Source: Salegentibacter sediminis
GTDB taxonomy: Bacteria > Bacteroidota > Bacteroidia > Flavobacteriales > Flavobacteriaceae
Assembly: GCF_002078605.1 (NCBI RefSeq)
Contig: NZ_MSJR01000001.1
Span: 837,137-901,136, forward strand
Direction: 5' to 3'
Length of the DNA stretch: 64,000 nucleotides
The translations under genes were made by a program, and so were the position numbers. Below, one piece after another: positions 52,690 through 61,780 of the stretch (within the stretch, counting starts at the first letter, position 1; the number at the start of each line of letters is the position of its first letter). The notes under the pieces are model-generated. The model had not been told where the DNA came from and did no database searches. It saw nothing but the letters and a program-made list of their open reading frames with translations.

Positions 52690-53535
52690 TTAATAATCTC
52701 CTAAAGTTTCAGGATTTTGAGCAAGAGCTTTTTCAAGCTGCTCATCATTTGGTGCTTTTCCGTGCCATGCGTGGGTGTGCATCATAAAATCTACCCCGTT
52801 GCCCATCACAGTGGTCATTAAGATACAAACCGGCTTTCCTTTTCCGGTATGTGTTTTGGCTTCTTTCAGGCCGTCAATAACCTGTTCAATATCATTTCCG
52901 TCTTCAATTTCAATAACATCCCACCCAAAAGCTTCAAACTTCTTTTTGAGATTACCCATTGGGAGTACGGTTTCAGTGCTTCCGTCAATTTGTTGCCCGT
53001 TAAGATCTACTGTAGCTATAAGGTTATCAATCTTATTGGCCGCAGCATACATAATCGCTTCCCAGTTTTGGCCTTCCTGGAGTTCACCATCACCATGTAG
53101 GGAAAAAATAAGGTGTTTGTCCTTATTTAATTTTTTGGCTTCCGCAGCACCAATCGCTACAGACATCCCCTGGCCAAGTGAGCCTGAAGCTATGCGTATG
53201 CCGGGCAGACCTTCATGTGTGGTTGGGTGACCCTGCAAACGCGAGTTAATAAGTCTGAAAGTGTTAAGTTCATCTACCGGAAAATATCCGGTGCGGGCAA
53301 GTACACTATAAAATACCGGGGAAATATGGCCGTTGGAAAGAAAGAATAAATCTTCGTCCTTACCATTCATATCAAAATCGGTATTTTGGTGCATTACCTC
53401 CTTGTAAAGTGCTGTGAAAAATTCGGTACAGCCTAAAGACCCTCCGGGATGCCCCGAATTAACCTTGTGTACCTGTCTTAAAATATCTCTGCGCACTTGC
53501 GTGGCAAAGTCTTTTAATTCCTGAATGTCTGACAT
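52690..53535 (-). CDS. Transketolase, N-terminal subunit
   Basis: The thiamine-diphosphate pyrophosphate-binding domain of transketolase as a separate 281-residue chain. It contains KVNSGHPGGSLG, ASGSLGQGMSVAIGAA, and the cofactor motif GDGELQEGQNWEA ending in the conserved Asn context ATVDLNGQQ. MHTHAWHGKAPNDEQ is also typical. It should assemble with the C-terminal chain downstream to transfer two-carbon units between sugar phosphates. The longer frame to 53631 was rejected since a -7 promoter box lies at 53566-53573, 30 nt before ATG 53535. Confidence 0.94.
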   Translation of the reverse strand: MSDIQELKDFATQVRRDILRQVHKVNSGHPGGSLGCTEFFTALYKEVMHQNTDFDMNGKDEDLFFLSNGHISPVFYSVLARTGYFPVDELNTFRLINSRLQGHPTTHEGLPGIRIASGSLGQGMSVAIGAAEAKKLNKDKHLIFSLHGDGELQEGQNWEAIMYAAANKIDNLIATVDLNGQQIDGSTETVLPMGNLKKKFEAFGWDVIEIEDGNDIEQVIDGLKEAKTHTGKGKPVCILMTTVMGNGVDFMMHTHAWHGKAPNDEQLEKALAQNPETLGDY

Positions 53536-53565
53536 TATAGTATTGTGTTGTTTAAATAATGGCCA

Positions 53566-53573
53566 CAAAAATA
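53566..53573 (-). promoter_or_regulatory. -7 promoter element of the transketolase operon
   Basis: TATTTTTG on the minus strand, 30 nt before the ATG at 53535. Confidence 0.6.
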
Positions 53574-53682
53574 GGCTTTTAAATAGCTTTGACAAAGCCC
53601 CGAATGCCCAGTTATTAACTTTGAGACTCAAGTAACTAACAATTTAGCTTTTTAAGCGGCTTCAATTTGATTTTTAGTTGAG

Positions 53683-53690
53683 TATCTTTG
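53683..53690 (+). promoter_or_regulatory. -7 promoter element of tgt
   Basis: TATCTTTG, 19 nt before the ATG at 53710. Confidence 0.65.
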
Positions 53691-53709
53691 CAGCGATTTA
53701 ATTAAGACT

Positions 53710-54840
53710 ATGAAATTTGATTTATTGACTACCGATGCCGGTAGTAAAGCCCGTGCCGGAACCATCACCACCGATCACGGCAAAATTGAAACGCCTATTT
53801 TTATGCCTGTTGGGACAGTAGCTTCAGTAAAAGGAGTGCACCAACGAGAGCTAAAGGAGGATATTAATCCTGATATAATTTTGGGCAATACCTATCATCT
53901 TTATTTAAGACCTCAAACCGAAATTTTAAAGAAAGCCGGCGGTCTACATAAGTTTATGAATTGGGATCGCAACATCCTTACCGATAGTGGTGGTTACCAG
54001 GTTTATTCTCTGTCTGCCAGGAGAAAAATTAAAGAAGAAGGCGTGAAATTTAAATCCCATATCGATGGGTCATTTCATACTTTTACTCCTGAAAATGTAA
54101 TGGAAATTCAGCGTGCCATTGGAGCCGATATTATTATGGCCTTTGATGAGTGTACCCCATATCCCTGTGATTACCGGTACGCTAAACGCTCTATGCATAT
54201 GACGCATCGATGGTTAGATAGATGTGTGAATCACCTGGATAAGGTTGAACCTTTTTATGGATTTAATCAAACCTTATTTCCAATTGTGCAGGGAAGTACT
54301 TATAAGGACCTTAGAGAACAATCTGCGGAATATATCGCATCAGTTGGCGCAGAGGGGAATGCTATCGGAGGCTTATCTGTAGGAGAGCCTGCGGAAGAAA
54401 TGTATGCAATGACGGAGGTGGTCACCAAAATCCTTCCGGAGGATAAGCCACGCTACCTGATGGGGGTGGGAACTCCAATAAATATTCTGGAAAATATCGC
54501 TTTGGGAATAGATATGTTCGATTGTGTGATGCCCACCCGGAATGCGAGAAACGGTATGCTTTTCACCGCTCATGGCACCATCAATATTAAGAATAAGAAG
54601 TGGGGAGATGATTTTTCTCCCATAGATGATATGGGGATTACCTGGGTGGATACCGAATACTCTAAAGCCTATCTTCGACACCTGTTTACCGTAAACGAAA
54701 TGCTTGGCAAACAAATTGCTACCATTCATAATCTGGGCTTTTACCTTTGGTTGGTGAGAGAGGCCAGAAAGCATATCTTAGCAGGGGATTTCACGTCCTG
54801 GAAGGACAAAATGGTAAAACAAATGGATAAGCGTTTATAA
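53710..54840 (+). CDS. tgt: tRNA-guanine (queuine) transglycosylase, zinc-cysteine-free form
   Basis: Exchanges guanine 34 in GUN-anticodon tRNAs for the queuosine precursor. The 376-residue TIM barrel keeps LGNTYHLYLRP, the acid-base Asp92 (TDSGGYQV), DECTPYP, GGLSVGEPAEEM and the nucleophile Asp271 in FDCVMPTRNARNG. The zinc site of most TGTs uses a C-x-C-x2-C motif just before YS-x-AYLRHL plus a histidine. Here the three cysteine positions align with Gly309, Thr311 and Asp314, and only His340 is kept, so zinc binding is probably lost. It is followed 1 nt later by an lptF/G-type gene. Confidence 0.95.
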   Translation: MKFDLLTTDAGSKARAGTITTDHGKIETPIFMPVGTVASVKGVHQRELKEDINPDIILGNTYHLYLRPQTEILKKAGGLHKFMNWDRNILTDSGGYQVYSLSARRKIKEEGVKFKSHIDGSFHTFTPENVMEIQRAIGADIIMAFDECTPYPCDYRYAKRSMHMTHRWLDRCVNHLDKVEPFYGFNQTLFPIVQGSTYKDLREQSAEYIASVGAEGNAIGGLSVGEPAEEMYAMTEVVTKILPEDKPRYLMGVGTPINILENIALGIDMFDCVMPTRNARNGMLFTAHGTINIKNKKWGDDFSPIDDMGITWVDTEYSKAYLRHLFTVNEMLGKQIATIHNLGFYLWLVREARKHILAGDFTSWKDKMVKQMDKRL

Positions 54841-54841
54841 A

Positions 54842-55918
54842 TTGAAGATTCTTGATTGGTACATATTAAAGCGGTATTTGGGAACTTTTTTCCTGATGTT
54901 GTTGCTGTTTATACCTATTGGAATAACGGTAAATCTAGCAGAGAAGATCGATAAGATTCTTGAAAATGAGGTGCCCTTTATTGAAGTTGCCTTTTATTAT
55001 CTTGATTTTACAATTTATTTCGCCAACCTGCTTTTCCCTTTATTCCTCTTTTTATCGGTTATCTGGTTTACGTCTAAGTTGGCCAATAATACTGAAATTA
55101 TTGCCTTTTTAAGCAGCGGGGTCTCTTTTTACAGGTTTTTACGACCTTATTTAATTGGAGCGACTATTGTTTGTGGTTTTGCCCTCGTACTCAGTATGTA
55201 TCTGGCCCCAAAAGCCAGCAAGGGTTTTAATGAGTTTAAATATGAATATCTTAAAAAAGGCACTCAAACCCAGGAGACCAATGATGTTTACAGGCAGATT
55301 AATGATGATGAATATATTTATGCCAGTCACTTCCAACCAAGAACAAAAACGGCAAGGAACTTTACTCTTGAACATTTTAATGGAAATGAACTTGAATTCA
55401 AAATAAGCGCTTCCCGCCTTAAATACAACGAGGAGGATTCTACCTATACGCTAAGTGTATTTGATAAAAGAATAATTGGTGAGAAAGAAGATGAAATCAT
55501 ACATGAAACATCGGTAGATACCATTCTCCCTTTTGATTTTGATGAGCTCACCCCAGAAAACTATATCGCCGAAACGCTTAACTATACAGAGCTTAACGAA
55601 TTTATAGAAAAAGAACGCCGTCGGGGTTCAGGGAATATTAACCGTTATTTGGTGGTAGCCTATAAAAGATGGAGTATCCCGGTCTCCGCATTTATTTTAA
55701 CAATTATTGCTGTAGCAGTCTCTTCCATAAAAAGAAGGGGAGGAATGGGGGTAAACCTTGCATTGGGAATTACTTTGGCCTTCGTGTTTATTTTCTTCGA
55801 TAAAGTATTTGGTACTATGGCCGAACAGTCTACTTTTTCTCCACTAGTTGCGGTCTGGTTTCCCAATATAAGTTTCGGGGTATTAGCTGTTTATCTGTTG
55901 TTTAAGGCTAAGCGATAG
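54842..55918 (+). CDS. LptF/LptG-family LPS-transport permease
   Basis: A 358-residue inner-membrane permease of the YjgP/YjgQ family that, with LptB, extracts lipopolysaccharide from the inner membrane. It has three N-terminal helices (start KILDWYILKRYLGTFF), a large periplasmic jellyroll domain (about residues 125-255) and three C-terminal helices with RWSIPVSAFILTIIAVAVSS. Which of LptF or LptG is not decided. The start is TTG at 54842, 1 nt after the tgt stop; no ATG or GTG fits the family N-terminus. The tgt-lptF/G pairing is frequent in Bacteroidota. Confidence 0.92.
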   Translation: MKILDWYILKRYLGTFFLMLLLFIPIGITVNLAEKIDKILENEVPFIEVAFYYLDFTIYFANLLFPLFLFLSVIWFTSKLANNTEIIAFLSSGVSFYRFLRPYLIGATIVCGFALVLSMYLAPKASKGFNEFKYEYLKKGTQTQETNDVYRQINDDEYIYASHFQPRTKTARNFTLEHFNGNELEFKISASRLKYNEEDSTYTLSVFDKRIIGEKEDEIIHETSVDTILPFDFDELTPENYIAETLNYTELNEFIEKERRRGSGNINRYLVVAYKRWSIPVSAFILTIIAVAVSSIKRRGGMGVNLALGITLAFVFIFFDKVFGTMAEQSTFSPLVAVWFPNISFGVLAVYLLFKAKR

Positions 55919-55980
55919 GTCTCAAAAATTCCTTGATAAAATATTGATGCATCATAGGAATTCTTCCTTTTAAAGTTTGT

Positions 55981-55988
55981 TATATTTG
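55981..55988 (+). promoter_or_regulatory. -7 promoter element of accA
   Basis: TATATTTG, 30 nt before the ATG at 56019. Confidence 0.6.
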
Positions 55989-56018
55989 TAAGCTAATAAA
56001 AAACACCCATAACTACTT

Positions 56019-56972
56019 ATGGAATATTTAGATTTTGAATTACCCATTAAAGAGTTAGAAGAACAGTACGAGAAAGCTTGCAATATAGGTTCAGAAAGTG
56101 AAGTTGATGTTACTGCTACCTGCAAACAGCTCGAGAAAAAACTGAAAGAGAAAAAAAAGGAGATTTATAAGAATCTTACTGCCTGGCAAAGGGTGCAGCT
56201 TTCCAGACACCCTAACAGGCCATATACCCTGGATTATATAAATGCCATTTGTGGTGATACTTTCCTCGAACTTCATGGAGACAGGAATGTAAAAGATGAT
56301 AAAGCAATGATTGGTGGTCTGGGAAAGATCGATGATCAAAGTTTTATGTTCATTGGCCAGCAAAAAGGTTATAATACCAAAACAAGGCAATATCGCAATT
56401 TCGGGATGGCTAATCCCGAAGGTTATCGTAAAGCGCTAAGGTTGATGAAATCTGCCGAGAAATTCGGAGTACCAGTAGTAACCTTTGTTGATACTCCCGG
56501 AGCCTATCCCGGAATGGAAGCTGAAGAACGTGGCCAGGGAGAAGCAATCGCCAGGAATATTCTGGAGATGACCCGCCTTAAGGTTCCAATCTTTGTTGTG
56601 ATTATAGGAGAAGGAGCCAGTGGTGGAGCCCTGGGAATTGGAGTTGGAGACAAGGTGTTAATGCTGGAAAATACCTGGTATTCGGTTATTTCTCCTGAAT
56701 CCTGTTCTTCAATTTTATGGAGAAGCTGGGAATATAAGGAACAGGCCGCAGATGCCCTAAAGCTTACCGCCGGGGATATGAAAAAACAAAAGCTGATCGA
56801 TGAGATCGTAAAAGAACCTCTTGGAGGCGCACACAGCGATAGGGAGGAAACGTTTGCAACGGTGAAAAAGGCAATTGCTTCTTCTTATGATGAGTTTAGA
56901 AACTTATCACCAACCGAACTTGTTGAAAAAAGAATGGATAAATATTTGAATATGGGAGTCTTTAAAGGCTGA
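56019..56972 (+). CDS. accA: Acetyl-CoA carboxylase carboxyltransferase subunit alpha
   Basis: With AccD it transfers the carboxyl group from biotin to acetyl-CoA, giving malonyl-CoA for fatty-acid synthesis. The 317-residue protein has the N-terminal coiled region ([14 protein letters not shown]), [49 protein letters not shown] and the oxyanion loops [20 protein letters not shown] and [15 protein letters not shown]. AccD is not in the window. A terminator ends the transcription unit. Confidence 0.97.
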   Translation: MEYLDFELPIKELEEQYEKACNIGSESEVDVTATCKQLEKKLKEKKKEIYKNLTAWQRVQLSRHPNRPYTLDYINAICGDTFLELHGDRNVKDDKAMIGGLGKIDDQSFMFIGQQKGYNTKTRQYRNFGMANPEGYRKALRLMKSAEKFGVPVVTFVDTPGAYPGMEAEERGQGEAIARNILEMTRLKVPIFVVIIGEGASGGALGIGVGDKVLMLENTWYSVISPESCSSILWRSWEYKEQAADALKLTAGDMKKQKLIDEIVKEPLGGAHSDREETFATVKKAIASSYDEFRNLSPTELVEKRMDKYLNMGVFKG

Positions 56973-56995
56973 GTCCTTAAATAACATAACCTGAT

Positions 56996-57028
56996 AAAAA
57001 TCCGAAACATTTTGTTTCGGATTTTTTT
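56996..57028 (+). terminator. Rho-independent terminator of accA
   Basis: AAAAATCCGAAACA pairs with TGTTTCGGAT and is followed by a seven-T run. Confidence 0.9.
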
Positions 57029-57140
57029 ACCCTTATTAACAGGAATGCTTAGTTATCAACACCACAAATGTTGAATACCTGTGAATTAACTCAAGTTGGT
57101 TTCTTTAAGACCGTCTTAACATTTTATTTACTTTAGTGCT

Positions 57141-58706
57141 ATGGAAAAAATCACTGCCCCCCAAAGTTTTAAATATCAGAAGTCTAATGTAATAAACCTT
57201 GAAAAAGGAAAACTGCCTCCACAAGCTGTTGATTTAGAAGAGGTTGTGTTGGGTGCTATGATGATTGATAAAAAGGGGGTGGACGAAATTATAGATATCC
57301 TCAATGCCGATGCATTTTATAAAAACTCCCATAAACTAATTTTTGAAGCGATACACAAACTCTTTGAAAACACTGAGGCGATCGACTTATTAACGGTTTC
57401 CAATCAATTGAAGAAAGATGGAAATTTTGATAAGGTTGGGGGCGATTATTACCTCATTCAGTTAACGCAAAAGGTGTCTTCTTCGGCTCATATCGAGTTT
57501 CACGCGCGAATAATCCTTCAGAAATATATTCAGCGTAGTCTTATAAAAATTTCTAACGAAATTATTGAGGAGGCTTATGATGAAGGAACCGATGTTTTTG
57601 ATCTTCTGGATAGTGCCGAGGCAAAACTTTATGAGGTAACCCAGGGAAATATTCAGAAATCTACCGAGACGGCCCAGAGTTTGGTTATTCAGGCAAAGAC
57701 CAGGATCCAGGAAATATCGAATAAGGAAGGACTTAGCGGTGTGCCTTCAGGATTTGAGAAGCTCGATCAGCTAACTTCAGGATGGCAACCCAGTGACCTT
57801 ATTATCGTTGCTGCCCGTCCTGGTATGGGGAAAACGGCTTTAACCTTATCTATGGCCCGTAATATTTCTGTTGGACAAAATATTCCTGTGGCATTTTTCT
57901 CCCTGGAGATGTCTTCCGTACAGCTTATTACCAGACTTATTTCATCTGAAACCGGTCTTTCTTCAGAAAAATTAAGAACCGGAAACCTGGAAAAACATGA
58001 GTGGGAACAGTTAAACGTAAAGGTAAAAGACCTGGAAAAAGCTCCGCTATTTATAGACGATACACCATCTCTGTCTATTTTTGACCTTAGGGCTAAGGCT
58101 CGGAGACTTGCTTCCCAGCATGGCATTAAATTGATAGTTGTAGATTACTTGCAGTTAATGACGGCCGGTGGTTCACAAAAAGGCGGTGGGAACAGGGAGC
58201 AGGAAATTTCAACTATTTCCCGTAATCTCAAAGCGCTGGCCAAAGAATTGAATGTACCGGTTATTGCCTTGTCACAGCTTTCCAGAGCAGTGGAAACACG
58301 CGGGGGAAGCAAAAGGCCTTTACTTTCAGATTTGAGGGAATCTGGGGCAATTGAGCAGGATGCCGATATAGTTTCCTTTATTTATCGTCCCGAATATTAC
58401 AAAATTGATGAATGGGATGATGAAGAGCGTACCCCTACCGAGGGTCAGGGAGAATTTATCGTGGCTAAACACAGGAATGGTGGCCTGGAAAATATCAGGC
58501 TTAAATTTATTGGGCATCTTGGTAAATTTGATAACTTAGATGAGTTCGATTCACCATTTGAATTTCATTCCAAAATGAATAGTGGAGGTGATGAATCGCA
58601 GGAGTTTGGCAGTGCTAACCTACCAAGCCCTAGTGCCGATGAAGCTTTTGGAAGCTCGATGAATGATGATTTTAATAATGAAGACGATAGCGAAGTGCCA
58701 TTCTAA
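57141..58706 (+). CDS. dnaB: Replicative DNA helicase DnaB
   Basis: Hexameric helicase that unwinds DNA at the replication fork and recruits primase. The N-terminal helical domain covers about residues 28-130 (EEVVLGAMMIDKKGVDEII). The RecA-type ATPase carries Walker A ARPGMGKTAL (about 225-234), SLEMSSVQLITRL, LIVVDYLQLM as Walker B, and the SQLSRAVETRG and LSDLRESGAIEQDAD motifs. No intein interrupts it. The C-terminal tail is acidic and Ser/Asp-rich, ending SEVPF. Length 521 is normal for Flavobacteriia. The promoter is not a clear consensus (TACTTTAG near 57129). Confidence 0.97.
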   Translation: MEKITAPQSFKYQKSNVINLEKGKLPPQAVDLEEVVLGAMMIDKKGVDEIIDILNADAFYKNSHKLIFEAIHKLFENTEAIDLLTVSNQLKKDGNFDKVGGDYYLIQLTQKVSSSAHIEFHARIILQKYIQRSLIKISNEIIEEAYDEGTDVFDLLDSAEAKLYEVTQGNIQKSTETAQSLVIQAKTRIQEISNKEGLSGVPSGFEKLDQLTSGWQPSDLIIVAARPGMGKTALTLSMARNISVGQNIPVAFFSLEMSSVQLITRLISSETGLSSEKLRTGNLEKHEWEQLNVKVKDLEKAPLFIDDTPSLSIFDLRAKARRLASQHGIKLIVVDYLQLMTAGGSQKGGGNREQEISTISRNLKALAKELNVPVIALSQLSRAVETRGGSKRPLLSDLRESGAIEQDADIVSFIYRPEYYKIDEWDDEERTPTEGQGEFIVAKHRNGGLENIRLKFIGHLGKFDNLDEFDSPFEFHSKMNSGGDESQEFGSANLPSPSADEAFGSSMNDDFNNEDDSEVPF

Positions 58707-58755
58707 AAAATATTTGTTTTCTGCGGAAGACAGCTTTTATTTATTTAATATTTTG

Positions 58756-58791
58756 AAAGGATTTGCCAGGACCAATGGCAAATCCTTTTTT
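58756..58791 (+). terminator. Strong hairpin after dnaB, inside the open frame of the next gene
   Basis: AAAGGATTTGCCA (58756-58768) pairs perfectly with TGGCAAATCCTTT (58776-58788) around a 7-nt loop, then T residues. It lies 50 nt after the dnaB stop and only 10 nt before the ATG of the next gene, leaving no room for a promoter between. Confidence 0.85.
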
Positions 58792-58800
58792 ATTTCCATT

Positions 58801-60033
58801 ATGTTTATTCTTTCGGTCTCCCCTGTATTTTCCTCCAGTATTCTTATCCCGATGGACGAATTCCAGGAGGATCATCTGAAGGCTTACGGAATAACCTATT
58901 TTGCCCTGGAGGGAAACCTTGAAGTTAGGTGGCTGCTTAATTACCGGGGAGGATCTTTCCTTATATCTGATACAGAAAATCTTCAGAAAGAGTGTAAAAT
59001 AAGAGGAGTATCTTATGAGGTAATGAGTGATGCAAAGACCCTTGAAGTTCTCAAAGAGATTTCGAGTCCCTCACAAAATATGGAAAATGTTGTACTTGAG
59101 AAGGCTCCAAAAATAGCGGTTTATTCTCCGGGAGATGCCCGGCCCTGGGACGATGCGGTGACTATGGTGCTAACTTATGCGGAAATTCCTTATGAAACCA
59201 TTTATGATGAAGAGGTTTTAGGAGATGCTCTTGTTTTATATGATTGGCTTCATCTTCATCACGAAGATTTTACTGGCCAATATGGGAAATTTTACCGGGC
59301 GTTTCGCATTACACCCTGGTATATCGAAGAGAAAAAAGAGGCTGAAGCTCTGGCTGAAAGATTGGGTTATGACAAAGTATCAGAAGAAAAACTTGATGTC
59401 GCCCTTAAAATTAAGGACTATGTGATTGGGGGCGGATTCATGTTTGCGATGTGCAGCGCTACCGATAGCTTTGATATTGCTTTGGCAGCCGAAGGTGTTG
59501 ACATTGCCGAGCCTATGTTTGATGGGGATCCCAGCGAACCGGGCTACCAGTCTAAAATTAATTATAATAAAACCTTTGCTTTCACCGATTTTATTCTGGA
59601 ACGCAGCCCTATGGTTTATGAATTTTCATCTATTGATATGACTGATAGACGACAAATTCCGAAGGAATCAGATTATTTTACACTTATGGACTTTTCAGCA
59701 AAATGGGACGTGGTACCCACTATGTTAACTCAAAACCATACCCGCCTGGTAAAAGGCTTTATGGGACAAACAACGGCTTATAATTCAGAAACAATAAAAC
59801 CGAATGTGTTGATAATGGGTGAAAGTAAATTGAACGGGGAAGCCAGGTATATCCATGGTATTAAAGGTAAGGGCTTTTTTACTTTTTACGGAGGTCACGA
59901 CCCTGAAGATTATCAGCACAGGGTAGGAGACCCTAAAACCGAACTCTCCCTTCATCCTAATTCCCCGGGCTATCGTTTGATACTAAACAATGTATTATTC
60001 CCTGCCGCCAAAAAGAAGCCACAAAAAACTTAA
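58801..60033 (+). CDS. Exported protein commonly labelled asparagine synthetase B
   Basis: A 410-residue protein with an N-terminal hydrophobic export signal (FILSVSPVFSS) and the mature start ILIPMDEFQEDHLKAYGITYFAL. Homologues in Bacteroidota carry the database name asparagine synthetase B, but no glutaminase or synthetase motifs are visible. Instead GGGFMFAMCSATDSFD, the HHEDFTGQYGKFYRAF segment and FTFYGGHDPEDYQHRVGD recall glutamine-amidotransferase-like or ThuA-type folds. Function is therefore open. ATG 58801 is the only clean start after the dnaB terminator; TTG 58753 would give a better charged signal peptide but places the hairpin in the coding region. The yjbQ gene starts 10 nt after the stop. 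Confidence 0.75.
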   Translation: MFILSVSPVFSSSILIPMDEFQEDHLKAYGITYFALEGNLEVRWLLNYRGGSFLISDTENLQKECKIRGVSYEVMSDAKTLEVLKEISSPSQNMENVVLEKAPKIAVYSPGDARPWDDAVTMVLTYAEIPYETIYDEEVLGDALVLYDWLHLHHEDFTGQYGKFYRAFRITPWYIEEKKEAEALAERLGYDKVSEEKLDVALKIKDYVIGGGFMFAMCSATDSFDIALAAEGVDIAEPMFDGDPSEPGYQSKINYNKTFAFTDFILERSPMVYEFSSIDMTDRRQIPKESDYFTLMDFSAKWDVVPTMLTQNHTRLVKGFMGQTTAYNSETIKPNVLIMGESKLNGEARYIHGIKGKGFFTFYGGHDPEDYQHRVGDPKTELSLHPNSPGYRLILNNVLFPAAKKKPQKT

Positions 60034-60043
60034 AAAAAGTAAG

Positions 60044-60469
60044 ATGAAAGTATTTCAGAAGGAAATAAAGCTTAAGCCTAAAGCGAGAGGATTTCATTTG
60101 GTAACCGGTGAGATTATGGGATGGATTAATGAAATTGAAGACTTTAAAACCGGTATATTTCATGTTTTTATTAAACATACTTCAGCTGGCTTAACCATTA
60201 ATGAAAACGCCGATCCAACGGTGAGGGACGATTTTGAAAGTCATTTTAATGAAATGGTTCCTGAAAATATGCCTTATTACAAACACACTGCCGAAGGCCC
60301 CGATGATATGCCGGCACATATTAAAGCTTCTTTGCTGGGAACTTCTCTACAAATCCCGGTTACAAATGGCAAGTTGAACTTAGGTATCTGGCAAGGTATT
60401 TATCTTTGCGAACACAGAGATCACGCCAGCGGCAGGAAGCTGGTAGTTACCATTACAGGTGAAAAATAA
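60044..60469 (+). CDS. YjbQ-family protein (UPF0047)
   Basis: A 141-residue protein of the YjbQ/UPF0047 family, homologues of which show a weak thiamine-phosphate synthase activity. The conserved sequence FIKHTSAGLTINENADPTVR with the active-site histidine is followed by YKHTAEGPDDMPAHIKASL and GTWQGIYLCEHRDHASGRK-like segment (here LGIWQGIYLCEHRDHASGRK). ATG 60044 was chosen over an upstream start at 59990 that would overlap the previous gene by 44 nt. No signal peptide. It converges on rplT with a shared terminator. Confidence 0.93.
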   Translation: MKVFQKEIKLKPKARGFHLVTGEIMGWINEIEDFKTGIFHVFIKHTSAGLTINENADPTVRDDFESHFNEMVPENMPYYKHTAEGPDDMPAHIKASLLGTSLQIPVTNGKLNLGIWQGIYLCEHRDHASGRKLVVTITGEK

Positions 60470-60470
60470 A

Positions 60471-60497
60471 AAAGCCCGGTTATTCACCAGGCTTTTT
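60471..60497. terminator. Bidirectional terminator between yjbQ and rplT
   Basis: AAAGCCCGGT pairs with ACCAGGCTTT (one C-A mismatch, 5-nt loop), with A/T-runs on both outer sides, ending both convergent operons. Confidence 0.8.
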
Positions 60498-60518
60498 CTA
60501 AGAGAGTATAATATTTGT

Positions 60519-60863
60519 TTATTTTACTTTGTCTACTATTGCTTTAAAAGCGGCGGGTTGATTCATCGCAAGATCGGCAAGAACTTTACGGTTCAAACCG
60601 ATGCCGTTTGCTTTAACTCCTCCCATAAACTGAGAATAAGACATACCGTGTTCACGGGCTGCAGCATTTATACGCATAATCCACAATGAACGGAAATTAC
60701 GTTTCTTGGTTTTGCGGTCTCTGTATGCATAAAGCATAGCTTTCTCTACCGCGTTTTTGGCAACTGTCCAAACGTTTTTACGACGTCCGAAGTAACCTTT
60801 TGCTTGCTTAAGAACCTTTTTTCTTCTGGCTCTTTTCGCAACTGAATTTACTGATCTTGGCAT
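60519..60863 (-). CDS. rplT: 50S ribosomal protein L20
   Basis: Early 23S rRNA-binding protein of the large subunit, 114 residues. It starts [23 protein letters not shown] with the basic N-terminal extension and carries [36 protein letters not shown] and [10 protein letters not shown], all diagnostic. It is the last gene of thrS-infC-rpmI-rplT. The 112-nt gap to rpmI is much longer than the other gaps (32 and 17 nt) and could hold an L20 autoregulatory site; this is inference. Confidence 0.97.
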   Translation of the reverse strand: MPRSVNSVAKRARRKKVLKQAKGYFGRRKNVWTVAKNAVEKAMLYAYRDRKTKKRNFRSLWIMRINAAAREHGMSYSQFMGGVKANGIGLNRKVLADLAMNQPAAFKAIVDKVK

Positions 60864-60975
60864 AATTTTACATTTTTTTGTAGCAGGCGGTCGGTAATTG
60901 ACACTTTATTAAAATCGGTTAGATTTTGCCCAACTCCAGGGTTTTTAAATTGTTTAAACCGTTAAGCGCTTCAGT

Positions 60976-61173
60976 TTACTTTAAACGTAACTGAAGTTTA
61001 ACATTGTCCTTATCTGCATCGTGTACTAAAGTACTGTGCGTTAAGGCTAGCTTACGTTTTTTAGACTTCTTTGTTAAGATGTGGCTTTTAAACGCATGCT
61101 TTCTTTTAATTTTACCGGTACCTGTAAGCTTAAAACGCTTTTTGGCACTGGATTTTGTCTTCATTTTAGGCAT
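60976..61173 (-). CDS. rpmI: 50S ribosomal protein L35
   Basis: A 65-residue, highly basic protein of the large subunit: [39 protein letters not shown], and the C-terminal [17 protein letters not shown]. Position between infC and rplT is the classical order. 32 nt separate its start from the infC stop. Confidence 0.97.
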
Positions 61174-61205
61174 GTTCTCTTCTTTTATAATTAACTCTCT
61201 TATGC

Positions 61206-61763
61206 TTATTTTGTCTTTCTTGGTGAAAGGAACATAGTCATCCTTTTACCTTCCAGTTTAGGCATTTGTTCTACTTTACCTAAATCTTCAAGGTCCTGGG
61301 CCAGACGAAGCAGCAGGATTTCACCTTTATCTTTAAATACAATAGATCTTCCTTTAAAGAATACAAATGCTTTTAGCTTAGCTCCGTCTTTTAGGAATTT
61401 TTCAGCATTACGTTTTTTAAACTCATAATCGTGATCATCGGTATTAGGTCCAAAACGAATCTCCTTTACTACTACCTGACTTGCTTTCGCCTTTAAGGCT
61501 TTTTCGCGCTTCTTTTGTTCGTAGAGAAACTTCTTGTAGTCCATTACCTTAACAACAGGTGGCTTGGCATTTGGAGATATCTCTACCAGGTCAAGGCCTT
61601 GCTCATCAGCAATTTCCAGGGCTTTTTTGGTAGGGTATACTCCCATTTCTACATTGTCGCCTACAAGGCGCACTTCATCAACCCTGATCTTATTGTTGAT
61701 CCGGTGTTGATCTTCTTTAATTTCTCTTAGCGGTCGCTTTGATCTTTTTCTACGTATTGCTAT
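61206..61763 (-). CDS. infC: Translation initiation factor IF-3 with non-canonical ATA start
   Basis: IF-3 binds the 30S subunit, prevents 70S formation and rejects non-standard start codons. The C-terminal domain ([36 protein letters not shown]) and N-terminal domain ([39 protein letters not shown]) are complete. A GTG at 61673 would cut off the conserved start. Reading upstream in frame gives [14 protein letters not shown] and the basic [16 protein letters not shown] back to an in-frame TAA at 61769-61767. Only GCC and ATA codons precede GCA, so translation most likely starts at ATA 61763, giving 185 residues. This matches the AUU-type starts of infC elsewhere. It follows thrS by 17 nt. Confidence 0.93.
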
Positions 61764-61780
61764 GGCTTATCGTATTTTAA

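Noticed and set aside
61206..61673. infC starting at GTG 61673
   Set aside because: It would remove about 30 conserved N-terminal residues of IF-3; the frame continues upstream with family-like sequence.
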